Source: Bacteroidota bacterium
Lineage (GTDB): Bacteria > Bacteroidota > Bacteroidia > J057 > JADKCL01
Length of the DNA stretch: 64,000 nt
Assembly (NCBI GenBank): GCA_016718825.1
Contig: JADKCL010000008.1
Coordinates: 62,001-126,000 of the forward strand
Reading direction: 5' to 3'
Below the pieces are notes generated by a model. The model was not told the origin of the DNA. It saw only the letters and a program-made list of their open reading frames with translations, and made no database searches. Both the position numbers and the translations under genes were made by a program. Positions 50,040 through 61,100 of this stretch are shown piece after piece. Within the stretch, counting starts at the first letter, position 1. Every line of letters starts with the position of its first letter.

Positions 50040-51435
50040 TTGATCCTCCTTTCCCGAACAATAAAATCACAATGCCTGTCACGACCAAAAAAGCCAAATT
50101 GTGCCGCATTTTCAAGTCTTTGGGAAGCAAGTAGGAAAGCAGCAGAAGCCCGATCACCAACAAGCTCACCGCAAAATTGAAAGGTCCGTTGTAGCCAAGC
50201 ACCTCGCCGAGGTTGAAATGAAGATCGGGCACAAACAGCTTTTTGAGCACCATTGTCGCCTGTCCAAGATTTTTGGAGCGGAAAAATACCCATCCGATGA
50301 CGACCAATGAAAAAGTCAATGCCATCGTCAACAGTGCCCATATTCGGGGAATTTTGGACACAAACGCTGATTCCCGGAGCTTTTTTCGGCCATTTTCTGT
50401 AAGCTTTTCCCAAACAAGGAGTAGCCCGTGAAAGGCGCCCCAGATGACAAAAGTCCAATTTGCCCCGTGCCAGAGGCCACTCACCAAAAACGTCAGAAAA
50501 AGGTTGTAGTACATCCTCCATTTGATCACGCGACTCCCTCCCAAGGGGATGTAAACATAGTCGCGAAACCATCCGGATAGGGACATATGCCAACGCCGCC
50601 AGAAATCCGTGATGCTCCTGGAAAGGTAAGGTCGGTCAAAATTTTCGACAAGGTTCACGCCCATGATGCGCGCGCAGCCGATGGCAATGTCAGTATATCC
50701 GGAAAAATCGCAGTAGATCTGGAAGGCAAAAAACAGCGCTGCAATCGCAATGGCGATGGTTCCGAAGTCTTGCGGATGGCCATAGACCTCATTGACATAG
50801 ACCGCCAAGCGGTCAGCTACCACCACCTTTTTGAAAAATCCAAAGGCAATCCGGTTGAGTCCTTGAACCGTGCGGTCGTAATCAAAAGCGTTGTGTGCTT
50901 TAAGCTTGGGCAACATGTTGCCTGCTCTTTCAATAGGCCCTGCCACCAACTGCGGCCAATAGCATACAAACAGGGCAAAATAACCGAGATGGGTCTCTGC
51001 TGGGATTTTTCGTTGGTACACGTCAATCGCATACGCCATCGATTGAAACGTATAGAAGCTGATGCCCACAGGCAGGATCAGATGCAAAATCGGCAGGGGC
51101 GCGCCTCCGTTCGTCATTTCGATGACGGCATTGCCCGACCGCATCAGAAAATCGAAGTATTTGAAGAAAATGAGGACTGAGAGGTTCATTCCCAAGCTCG
51201 TCCAAAGCAGGATTTTTCGTTTTCGGGGATCCTTTGCCTCCCCGAGGGTGCGCACGACGACATAGTCAAATGCCGTTGAGAACATGATCAGGAGCACGTA
51301 CTCGATGCGCCAGCACATATAGAAGTAGTAGGAGCAGAGCAAAACAAATACCCACCGCAACTTGTAGGGCAACAAGAAGTAGCCGATCAATACGAGCGGC
51401 AAAAAGATGAGAAATTCGACCGAGTTGAAAAGCAT
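50014..51435 (-). CDS. MBOAT family O-acyltransferase (AlgI/DltB type)
   Basis: The 473-residue polytopic protein has the AlgI-like start MLFNSVEFLIFLPLVLIGYF and PVGISFYTFQSMAYAIDVYQ, FALFVCYWPQLVAGPIERAG, FDRPYLSRSITDFWRRWH and the catalytic-site block GLWHGANWTFVIWGAFHG with the conserved His. MBOAT proteins pass acyl groups (often acetyl) across the membrane to extracellular polysaccharides. With the SGNH-like protein it would O-acetylate the glycan made by the rest of the locus. It is the first gene of the minus-strand cluster, preceded by a 666-bp gap. Confidence 0.92.
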   Translation of the reverse strand: MLFNSVEFLIFLPLVLIGYFLLPYKLRWVFVLLCSYYFYMCWRIEYVLLIMFSTAFDYVVVRTLGEAKDPRKRKILLWTSLGMNLSVLIFFKYFDFLMRSGNAVIEMTNGGAPLPILHLILPVGISFYTFQSMAYAIDVYQRKIPAETHLGYFALFVCYWPQLVAGPIERAGNMLPKLKAHNAFDYDRTVQGLNRIAFGFFKKVVVADRLAVYVNEVYGHPQDFGTIAIAIAALFFAFQIYCDFSGYTDIAIGCARIMGVNLVENFDRPYLSRSITDFWRRWHMSLSGWFRDYVYIPLGGSRVIKWRMYYNLFLTFLVSGLWHGANWTFVIWGAFHGLLLVWEKLTENGRKKLRESAFVSKIPRIWALLTMALTFSLVVIGWVFFRSKNLGQATMVLKKLFVPDLHFNLGEVLGYNGPFNFAVSLLVIGLLLLSYLLPKDLKMRHNLAFLVVTGIVILLFGKGGSSDFIYFQF

Positions 51436-52101
51436 CGTGTTCCTAAAACCTCTGCAAATTAGTGATTCTTGCAGAAACTCAAGTTCGAGCGGTCATTTGA
51501 TCCACACGGGTGACCTCCATGGATTCTGATGGAAAAAGAATTCCCCTCTAACGAAGGACTCATTGGAATTTGCAACCTTTCTTGATCCTTCCGGCACTTG
51601 ATGTCGGCATCCAAGTCTTAACGATTTGGCAACAAAGTCTTCTTTCAGGCATAAATATTATTCAATGGCAGATCATACCTCAATGTTGCGTCAATCATGC
51701 ACTTGGTTCGAATCACTAAATTTCCAATGAATCCTCTGCTTTGGCGAGAAATGCATTGTTTTTCTTTGGTGATTTTTCTGGAATACGCTTGGAGTCAACG
51801 GCCAACGGGACCGTAACGTGGGTCTGATTGGGGATGTAAGGTTTGTTCCGAAAATGCGAAATTCTGCCTCCAATTAAGATACGATTAGACTTAAATACCT
51901 ATCGGATTAGTCGTTAATTGTTTTTATCTTTGAGCTTGCAGGTGGTAAGAATTTTGGTGATTACCTGCAGCGTTGGTAGTGGTTGCGGTACTTGTATCGC
52001 GTTTTTGGATCGTTTTACGAGTTTTTTTTGTTTGAAAAGCTATACCCTACGGCATTCCGCTAGGGTCGCTTGGTATTCGGGGTTTGAATTGTTGAAGTCT
52101 T
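51436..52101. other. Intergenic region upstream of two divergent units
   Basis: No coding sequence is convincing. On the + strand TATCTTTG (51925-51932) matches the -7 consensus and lies about 170 nt before the giant adhesin gene. Its -33 element is unclear. Promoters for the polysaccharide operon must also lie here but no clear match is seen. The stretch 51880-52090 is AT-rich. Confidence 0.45.
51925..51932 (+). promoter_or_regulatory. Possible -7 box for the giant adhesin gene
   Basis: TATCTTTG matches TAnnTTTG. It would give a 5' untranslated leader of about 160 nt. No good TTTG is found 19-22 nt upstream, so this is a weak call. Confidence 0.35.
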
Positions 52102-55100
52102 ATGGATGCTAGAAGCCGTCGTTTGCGGAGCATTGTTTGCAGTGCCCTCTTGTTGGGTTGTATGCTTGTGTTTCGTTATTCTGGATTTGCGAGTTCTCCC
52201 AATTGGGCAATTCCATCCGCATTTGGTGAATCCTCTTCTCCACTTGCCGGCGAGACCGTGACCACAGATTCCATTTTTGGAGGTCCGTTTTGTGCCGGTC
52301 AGCAGGTGAATGTCGATTTTTCCATCACTGGAAACTTTGTCCCGGGGAATGTTTTTTCAGCTGAACTTTCAGACGCATCCGGCAGCTTTGCAAACCCTGT
52401 GGTCATTGGTACCCTGACAGATACGCTTCCTGCAACCATCATTGCCACAATTCCGCTTGGTCAAGGGAATGGCAGTGGCTATCGCATCCGTGTTTCAGCA
52501 TCCAATCCTTCCACTGTCGGCATTGCCAACCCCAATGATTTTACGATCTACGAAATGCCCGCTACACCCACGATTACTGCAAGTGGCCCCGTGCAGTTTT
52601 GCCCCGGTGGCAGCGTTGTACTCACTTCCAGCAATTCCCTCTACAATCTTTGGTCTCCGAATGGGGAATCCACGATGGATATCACCGTCACTACGGGTGG
52701 AACATATTCTGTAGTAGGCAATAACAACGGCTGTATCACACCTCCGTCCAACGCCATCACCGTGACGATCAGCCCGGTTCCTCCCGTGCCGACGATCACA
52801 CCTGGCGGTCCGACGACCTTCTGCGCAGGCGGAAGCGTGATTTTGACGACGAATGCACCTTCGGGACGTATTTGGCAACCCGGCGGACAAACAACGGTTT
52901 CGATCACGGTGACGAATAGTGGCAGCTATACGGTCATGCGCAGCAATATTTTCGGATGCACCTCGACGTCGTTGCCGACAGTGGTGACCGTGATTCCATT
53001 GCCGACAACTCCCACGATTACGCCAAGCGGATCAACTGCTTTGTGCACTGGCGACAGCATCACTTTGACAAGCAGCAGCCCGACAGGGAATACTTGGTCC
53101 AATGGAGCTACAACCCAATCCATCACAGTGGATACAGCAGGCACCTTTTGGGTCCTTTATTTTGATGGTACCTGTACCTCTGACACTTCGGCACTGGTCA
53201 ACGTGACCTTGAACAGCCGCCCAACACGGCCGACAATTACAGAAAATGGTTCAACCGAGTTTTGTGAAGGTGACAGTGTCATCTTGATGAGCAGCAGCCC
53301 CACCGGCAATACTTGGTCCACAGGTGAAACCACACAAAATATCGCTGCAATGGCCTCAGGGAACTATTGGGTACTGGTGGATGACGGAACTTGTGTCTCC
53401 GATACATCCTTGATCACCCAAATCGAGGTATTTCCTTTGCCTCCAACGCCGATCATCACCCCTGATGGCCCAACGGCCTTCTGCGCAGGCGATAGTGTGG
53501 TGTTGACGAGCAGCAGTACAACAGGCAATCTATGGTCTACAGGAGAAACCACGGAGTCGATTACGCTGTTTGCAGCGGATACCGTTTGGTTGATCGTCGA
53601 TGATGGCACTTGTGTTTCAGACACATCTGCGATACTGATTGTTTCCATCAGCCCCAATCCGCCTGCGCCTGTGATCACAGCCAGCGGACCGGTGCAATTT
53701 TGCCCCGGTGGCAGCGTGACGCTCACGAGCAGCAGCCCGACGGGCAACCTCTGGTCCACGGGCGCGACGACGCAGTCGATCATCGTGACCACCGGCGGAA
53801 CCTATACGGTGCAAGTGGTGGACGGCCTTTGCATCTCGGATCCGAGCAATGCGATCACGGTGACCATCAGCCCGGTTCCACCCGTGCCGACGATCACCCC
53901 AAGCGGACCGACAACCTTCTGCGATGGCGGCAGCGTGATTTTGACCACCAATGCACCTTCGGGACGTGTTTGGCAGCCCGGCGGACAGACGACGATCTCG
54001 ATCACGGTGACGACAAGCGGCAGCTACACGGTGATGCGCAGCAATATTTTCGGATGCACCTCGACGTCGTTGCCGACCGTGGTGACGGTGATTCCGTTGC
54101 CGACAACTCCGACGATTACAGCGAGCGGACCGACGGCACTTTGCCCCGGCGACAGCGTGACCCTTACAAGCAGCAGCCCGACCGGCAATACCTGGAGCAC
54201 GGGTGCCACCACGCAATCGATCACCGTCGGCACCGTCGGCAGTTATTGGGTGCGCTGGTTTGACGGAACCTGCACATCCGACACATCTGCGCTGATCAAT
54301 GTGGTGACCAACCCCAATCCGCCGACACCGACGATCACCCCCTGGTGGCCCGACGACCTTCTGCTCGGGCGACAGCGTGATTTTGACATCGAGCAGCGCA
54401 GTCGGCAACACCTGGAGCACCGGCGCGACCACACAATCGATCACGGTTTTTGCCGCCGGCAACTACTGGGTCTTGGTCAATGACGGGAATTGCGTGTCGG
54501 ATACTTCCGCCATCGTTTCGGTTTCCATCAGCCCCAATCCGCCTGCCCTGTGATCACAGCCAGCGGACCGGTGCAATTTTGCCCCGGTGGCAGCGTGACG
54601 CTCACGAGCAGCAGCCCGACGGGCAACCTCTGGTCCACGGGCGCGACGACGCAGTCGATCATCGTGACCACCGGCGGAACCTATACGGTGCAAGTGGTGG
54701 ACGGCCTTTGCATCTCGGATCCGAGCAATGCGATCACGGTGACCATCAGCCCGGTTCCACCCGTGCCGACGATCACCCCAAGCGGACCGACAACCTTCTG
54801 CGATGGCGGCAGCGTTATTTTGACCACCAATGCACCTTCGGGACGTATTTGGCAGCCCGGCGGACAAACAACCGTTTCGATCACGGTGACGGCAAGCGGC
54901 AGTTACACGGTGATGCGCAGCAATATTTTCGGCTGTACCTCGACGTCGTTGCCGACCGTGGTGACGGTGATTCCGTTGCCGACGACCCCTACGATCACGC
55001 CGAGCGGACCGACGGCACTTTGCCCCGGCGACAGCGTGACCCTTACAAGCAGCAGCCCGACCGGCAATACCTGGAGCACGGGTGCCACCACGCAATCGAT

Positions 55101-58100
55101 CACCGTCGGCACCGTCGGCAGTTATTGGGTGCGCTGGTTTGACGGAACCTGTACATCCGACACATCTGCGCTGATCAATGTGGTGACCAACCCCAATCCG
55201 CCAACACCGACCATCACCCCCAATGGCCCGACGACCTTCTGCTCGGGCGACAGCGTGATTTTGACATCGAGCAGCGCAGTCGGCAACACCTGGAGCACCG
55301 GCGCGACCACACAATCGATCACCGTTTTTGCTGCCGGCAACTACTGGGTCTTGGTCAATGACGGAAATTGCGTGTCGGATACTTCTGCCATCGTTTCGGT
55401 TTCCATCAGCCCCAATCCGCCTGCCCCTGTGATCACAGCCAGCGGACCGGTGCAATTTTGCCCCGGTGGCAGCGTGACACTCACGAGCAGCAGCCCGACG
55501 GGCAACCTCTGGTCCACGGGCGCGACGACGCAGTCGATCATCGTGACCACCGGCGGAACCTATACGGTGCAAGTGGTGGACGGCCTTTGCATCTCGGATC
55601 CGAGCAATGCGATCACGGTGACGATCAGCCCGGTTCCACCGGTGCCGACGATCACCCCCGGCGGACCGACGACCTTCTGCGATGGCGGCAGCGTTGTTTT
55701 GACCACCAATGCACCTTCGGGACGTATTTGGCAGCCCGGCGGACAAACAACCGTTTCGATCACGGTGACGACAAGCGGCAGCTACACGGTGATGCGCAGC
55801 AATATTTTCGGATGCACCTCGACGTCATTGCCGACGGTGGTGACGGTGATTCCGTTGCCGACAACTCCGACGATTACAGCGAGCGGACCGACGGCACTTT
55901 GCCCCGGCGACAGCGTGACCCTCACGAGCAGCAGCCCGACCGGCAATACCTGGAGCACGGGTGCCACCACGCAATCGATCACCGTCGGCACCGTCGGCAG
56001 TTATTGGGTGCGCTGGTTTGACGGAACCTGCACATCCGACACATCTGCGCTGATCAATGTGGTGACCAACCCCAATCCGCCGACACCGACCATCACCCCG
56101 AACGGCCCGACGACCTTCTGCTCGGGCGACAGCGTGATCTTGACATCGAGCAGCGCAGTCGGCAACACCTGGAGCACCGGCGCGACCACACAATCGATCA
56201 CGGTTTTTGCTGCCGGCAACTACTGGGTCCTGGTCAATGACGGGAATTGCGTGTCGGATACTTCGGCCATCGTTTCGGTTTCCATCAGCCCCAATCCGCC
56301 TGCCCCTGTGATCACAGCCAGCGGACCGGTGCAATTTTGCCCCGGTGGCAGCGTGACGCTCACGAGCAGCAGCCCGACGGGCAACCTCTGGTCCACGGGC
56401 GCGACGACGCAGTCGATCATCGTGACCACCGGCGGAACCTATACGGTGCAAGTGGTGGACGGCCTTTGCATTTCGGATCCGAGCAATGCGATCACGGTGA
56501 CCATCAGCCCGGTTCCACCGGTGCCGACGATCACCCCCGGCGGTCCGACGACCTTCTGCGATGGCGGCAGCGTTATTTTGACCACGAATGCACCTTCGGG
56601 ACGTATTTGGCAACCCGGCGGACAAACAACCGTTTCGATCACGGTGACGGCAAGCGGCAGCTACACGGTGATGCGCAGCAATATTTTCGGATGCACCTCG
56701 ACGTCATTGCCGACGGTGGTGACGGTGATTCCGTTGCCGACAACTCCGACGATTACACCGAGCGGACCGACGGCACTTTGCCCAGGTGACAGCGTGACCC
56801 TCACAAGCAGCAGCCCGACCGGCAACACGTGGAGCACGGGTGCCACTACACAATCGATCACTGTCGGCACCGTCGGCAGTTATTGGGTGCGCTGGTTTGA
56901 CGGAACCTGTACATCCGACACCTCTGCGCTGATTAATGTGGTGACCAATCCCAATCCGCCAACACCGACGATCACCCCGAACGGCCCGACGACCTTCTGC
57001 TCGGGCGACAGCGTGATTTTGACATCGAGCAGCGCAGTCGGCAACACCTGGAGCACCGGCGCGACCACACAATCGATCACCGTTTTTGCTGCCGGCAACT
57101 ACTGGGTCCTGGTCAATGACGGGAATTGCGTGTCGGATACTTCGAATTTTGTTCCTGTCACCGTGATTCAAACACCCGCCACTCCGGTGATCACCCCGCT
57201 TGGATCAACAACACTTTGCCCTGGCGATAGTGTGACGTTGGAATCAAGCAGTCCGGCCAACAACCTTTGGTCAACCGGTGCCACCACGCCAACGATAACA
57301 GTTTCTTCAGCAGGGAGCTATTCTGTGCAGGTTTTGAATGGGATTTGTATTTCTCAGCCTTCGAATCCCCTTACAATCATCATCGCTCCATTGCCTGCTG
57401 TTCCGACAATTTCAGTAAGTGGCCCGACGACATTCTGCGCCGGCGACAGCGTGGTCTTGACAACGACCTCACCACCTTCGCTCAATTGGCAACCCGGCGG
57501 AGCAACGACTGCATCATTTACCGTATTTGCCAGCGGAAGTTATACAGTCAGCAGCACCAATGCATTCGGTTGTACCTCCGTTTCCTTGCCTACGGTTGTC
57601 ACGGTAAATCCGATTCCCGTGACCCCAACGATCACAGCATCAGGACCAACCACCTTCTGCGATGGAGACAGTGTCACATTGACGTCCAGCAGCGCAAGCA
57701 ACAATATTTGGTCCACCGGTGCGACAACCCAATCCATTACCGTGTCCAGTGCCGGCAATTATTGGGTTCTGTATTCGGCGTTGGATTGTTTTTCAGATAC
57801 ATCTGCTGTCGTGGATGTCATTGTCAATCCATTGCCTTCCATGCCAATTATTTCCGTAACCGGGAATTTGATTTTCTGTGACGGTGACAGTGTGATCCTG
57901 ACTTCGAATGTATCAACAGGAATTCTCTGGTCCACTGGCGAAACCACCCAATCGATCATTGTTGATTCTTCCGGTACATTTGAGGTGACACAAACGAACC
58001 AATTTGGCTGCAGCGCCACTTCTGATTCAATCGTTACCCAAAATTTGACGCCTCCACCTCCGGGGGTTTCACCGAGTGGCCCGATTCAATTCTGTTCTGG

Positions 58101-61100
58101 CCAGAGTATTCAATTGACTTCGAGTAGCCCAGTGGACAACGTATGGTCCAACGGTGCCACCACACCTTCAATTACCGTGACGACAGCGGGAACTTATTCG
58201 CTTTACGTGGACAACGGAACTTGTATTTCCGTCATGTCGAATTCGGTGGTGGTTAACGTAAGCCCAAGTCCGCCAATTCCTGTGATTACGGCAAACGGCC
58301 CGGTGAATTTCTGTCTTGGGGACAGCGTGACGCTGACAAGCAGCGCGTTAGCTGGCAACCTTTGGAACACTGGCGCGACAACGCGGTCGATCAAGGTTTT
58401 TACGTCCGGATCCTATACGGTGAGCCGTTCCAATATTTTCGGATGTACAAGCACTTCCCTCCCAAAAGTGGTGACTGTGCGTCCAAGACCTGCAACACCG
58501 ATTGTCACAGTGAGTGGGGCTACGACCTTTTGCGCCGGTGACAGTGTGATCTTGACTTCAAATAGCGCCATTAACAACCAATGGTCCAATGGTGCCAGTA
58601 CGCAATCCATCAAGGTTGTTGCTTCAGGATCTTATACGGTCGTCATCAATGACGGAGTCTGTCCTTCATTTGCATCCGCGCCAGTAGTGGTGACTGTCAA
58701 TCCATTACCGCCCACACCAACGATTTCGTCCAGCGGACCTACGACATTTTGTATGGGTGACAGTGTGATTTTGACGTCTAGCAGTCCGACTGGAAACCAA
58801 TGGTCCACGGGTGCAACGACCCAATCGATCACGGTTTACAGTTCTGGCAACTTCACCGTTTGGGCGACGGATGGTACCTGCAATTCATTGGTTTCCTTGC
58901 CATTGAGCGTGACCGTAAATCCAATTCCCACGGCCCCTGCAATTTCTGCGAGCGGATCGACCTATTTTTGCCTTGGAGACAGCGTGACTTTGACGTCCAG
59001 CAGTTCTGTTGGAAATGTTTGGACACCGGGCGGTGCGACGACGCAAAGCATCGTGGTGCATACTTCGGGCACCTACACCGTAAGTGTAACGGTTTTGGGT
59101 TGTGTTTCTCCGAATTCCGCTCCGATGGTCGTCACAGTGGGAGACAGTTTGGCTCCAACCATCGGCTGCCCGGCAAACTTGGTTATCGCCAATGAGCCGA
59201 CCTTTTGCGGTGCAAGCGTGAGTTACACGATCATTGCAAATGACAACTGCCCAGGAAGCAACCTTGTGCAGACATCCGGCCTCGCGAGCGGCAGTTTATT
59301 TCCCGTGGGATTGACGCAAAATAGTTTCACGTTGACGGATGCCTTTGGAAATTCCGCAACTTGTTCATTTTCAGTGACGGTCAATGACACAGAAGCTCCG
59401 GCGGTAGTTTGCCCTGCGAATAGCAGCCTCAGCAACGATCCCGGACTATGTACAGCAACGGTTGGCTTTTGTGCGCCATCGGGTACAGATAATTGTGGTC
59501 CTTCGCAGTCGATTCCAGGGTTTACCTACCTCGGAAGTTATGGTGGACACTATTATTACAAATCGAGTTTCCCAACGAATTGGCAAACTGCTTATCAAAC
59601 GGCAGGGCTTGCCGGTGGGCATCTTGCCTCCGTTTCGAATGCTGGTGAAAATACCTTTTTGGCCTCGTTTGTTTCTGGCGTTCCTGTTTGGATCGGGTGT
59701 TCGGACGCTTTGGTTGAGGGGACATTCCTTTGGGTGGATGGCTGTCCAAATGCCTATTCGAATTGGGCTCCGGGCCAACCTGACAACGGCGCCGGGGTAG
59801 AAGATTTTGTAGAAATGGTACCGGGCGGACTCTGGACGGATCAATCTCCAGTCGCGACGCGCTTTTCCATCATGGAATTGGATGGCGTTAGGTTGAGCCT
59901 GACGTCAGGGTTGCCACCATTCTCGCCATTTCCTGTAGGTACAACGGTGAACAATATCGTTGCAACCGACGGCTCCGGAAACACATCAGCCTGTTCCTTC
60001 ACGGTAACCGTCAACGACACCGAAATCCCGACAATCACTTGCCCTGCAAACGTGGTCGTCAGCAACGACCCCGGCCAATGCGCAGCGATTGTGACTTATT
60101 CGGTCAGCTTCAATGACAACTGTGCGGGAGCCAACTTGGCGCAAACGGCTGGTTTGGCGAGCGGATCGAGCTTCCCAGCGGGCACGACTTCGAATAGCTT
60201 CACCGTCACCGACGGCTCGGGCAACACCGCAACTTGTTCCTTCACCGTGACCGTCAACGACACGGAGGCACCAACCATCACTTGCCCCGCCAACGTCGTG
60301 GTCAGCAACGACCCCGGCCAATGCGCAGCGATCGTGACTTATTCGGTCAGCTTCAATGACAATTGTGCAGGTGCAAACTTGGCGCAAACAGCTGGTTTGG
60401 CGAGCGGATCGAGCTTCCCTTCAGGAACAACTTCGAATAGCTTCACCGTCACTGACGGCTCGGGCAACACCGCAACTTGTTCCTTCACGGTAACTGTCAA
60501 CGACACCGAAATCCCGACAATCACTTGCCCCGCCAACGTGGTGGTCAGCAACGATCCCGGCCAATGCGCCGCGACCGTGACTTATTCGGTCAGCTTCAAT
60601 GACAACTGTGCTGGAGCCAACTTGGCGCAGACTGCTGGTTTGGCGAGCGGTTCGAGCTTCCCTTCGGGCACGACTTCGAATAGCTTCACCGTCACCGACG
60701 GCTCGGGCAACTCCGCAACTTGTTCCTTCACGGTAACTGTCAACGACACCGAAATCCCGACAATCACTTGCCCCGCCAACGTGGTGGTCAGCAACGATCC
60801 CGGCCAATGCGCGGCGATCGTGACCTATTCGGTCAGCTTCAATGACAATTGTGCAGGTGCAAACTTGGCGCAAACGGCTGGTTTGGCGAGCGGATCGAGT
60901 TTCCCTTCGGGCACCACTTCGAATAGCTTCACCGTCACCGACGGTTCCGGCAACACTGCAGCTTGTTCCTTCACCGTGACGGTCAATGACACGGAGGCAC
61001 CAACCATCACTTGCCCCGCCAACGTGGTCGTCAGCAACGACCCGGCCAATGCGCAGCGATCGTGACTTATTCGGGGAGCTTCAATGACAATTGTGCGGGA

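Noticed and set aside
54343..54550. Programmed frameshifting in the adhesin
   Set aside because: The change at 54345 is a substitution-insertion without a slippery heptamer, and it is undone 200 bases later by loss of one C in a run. Consensus errors explain both more simply.
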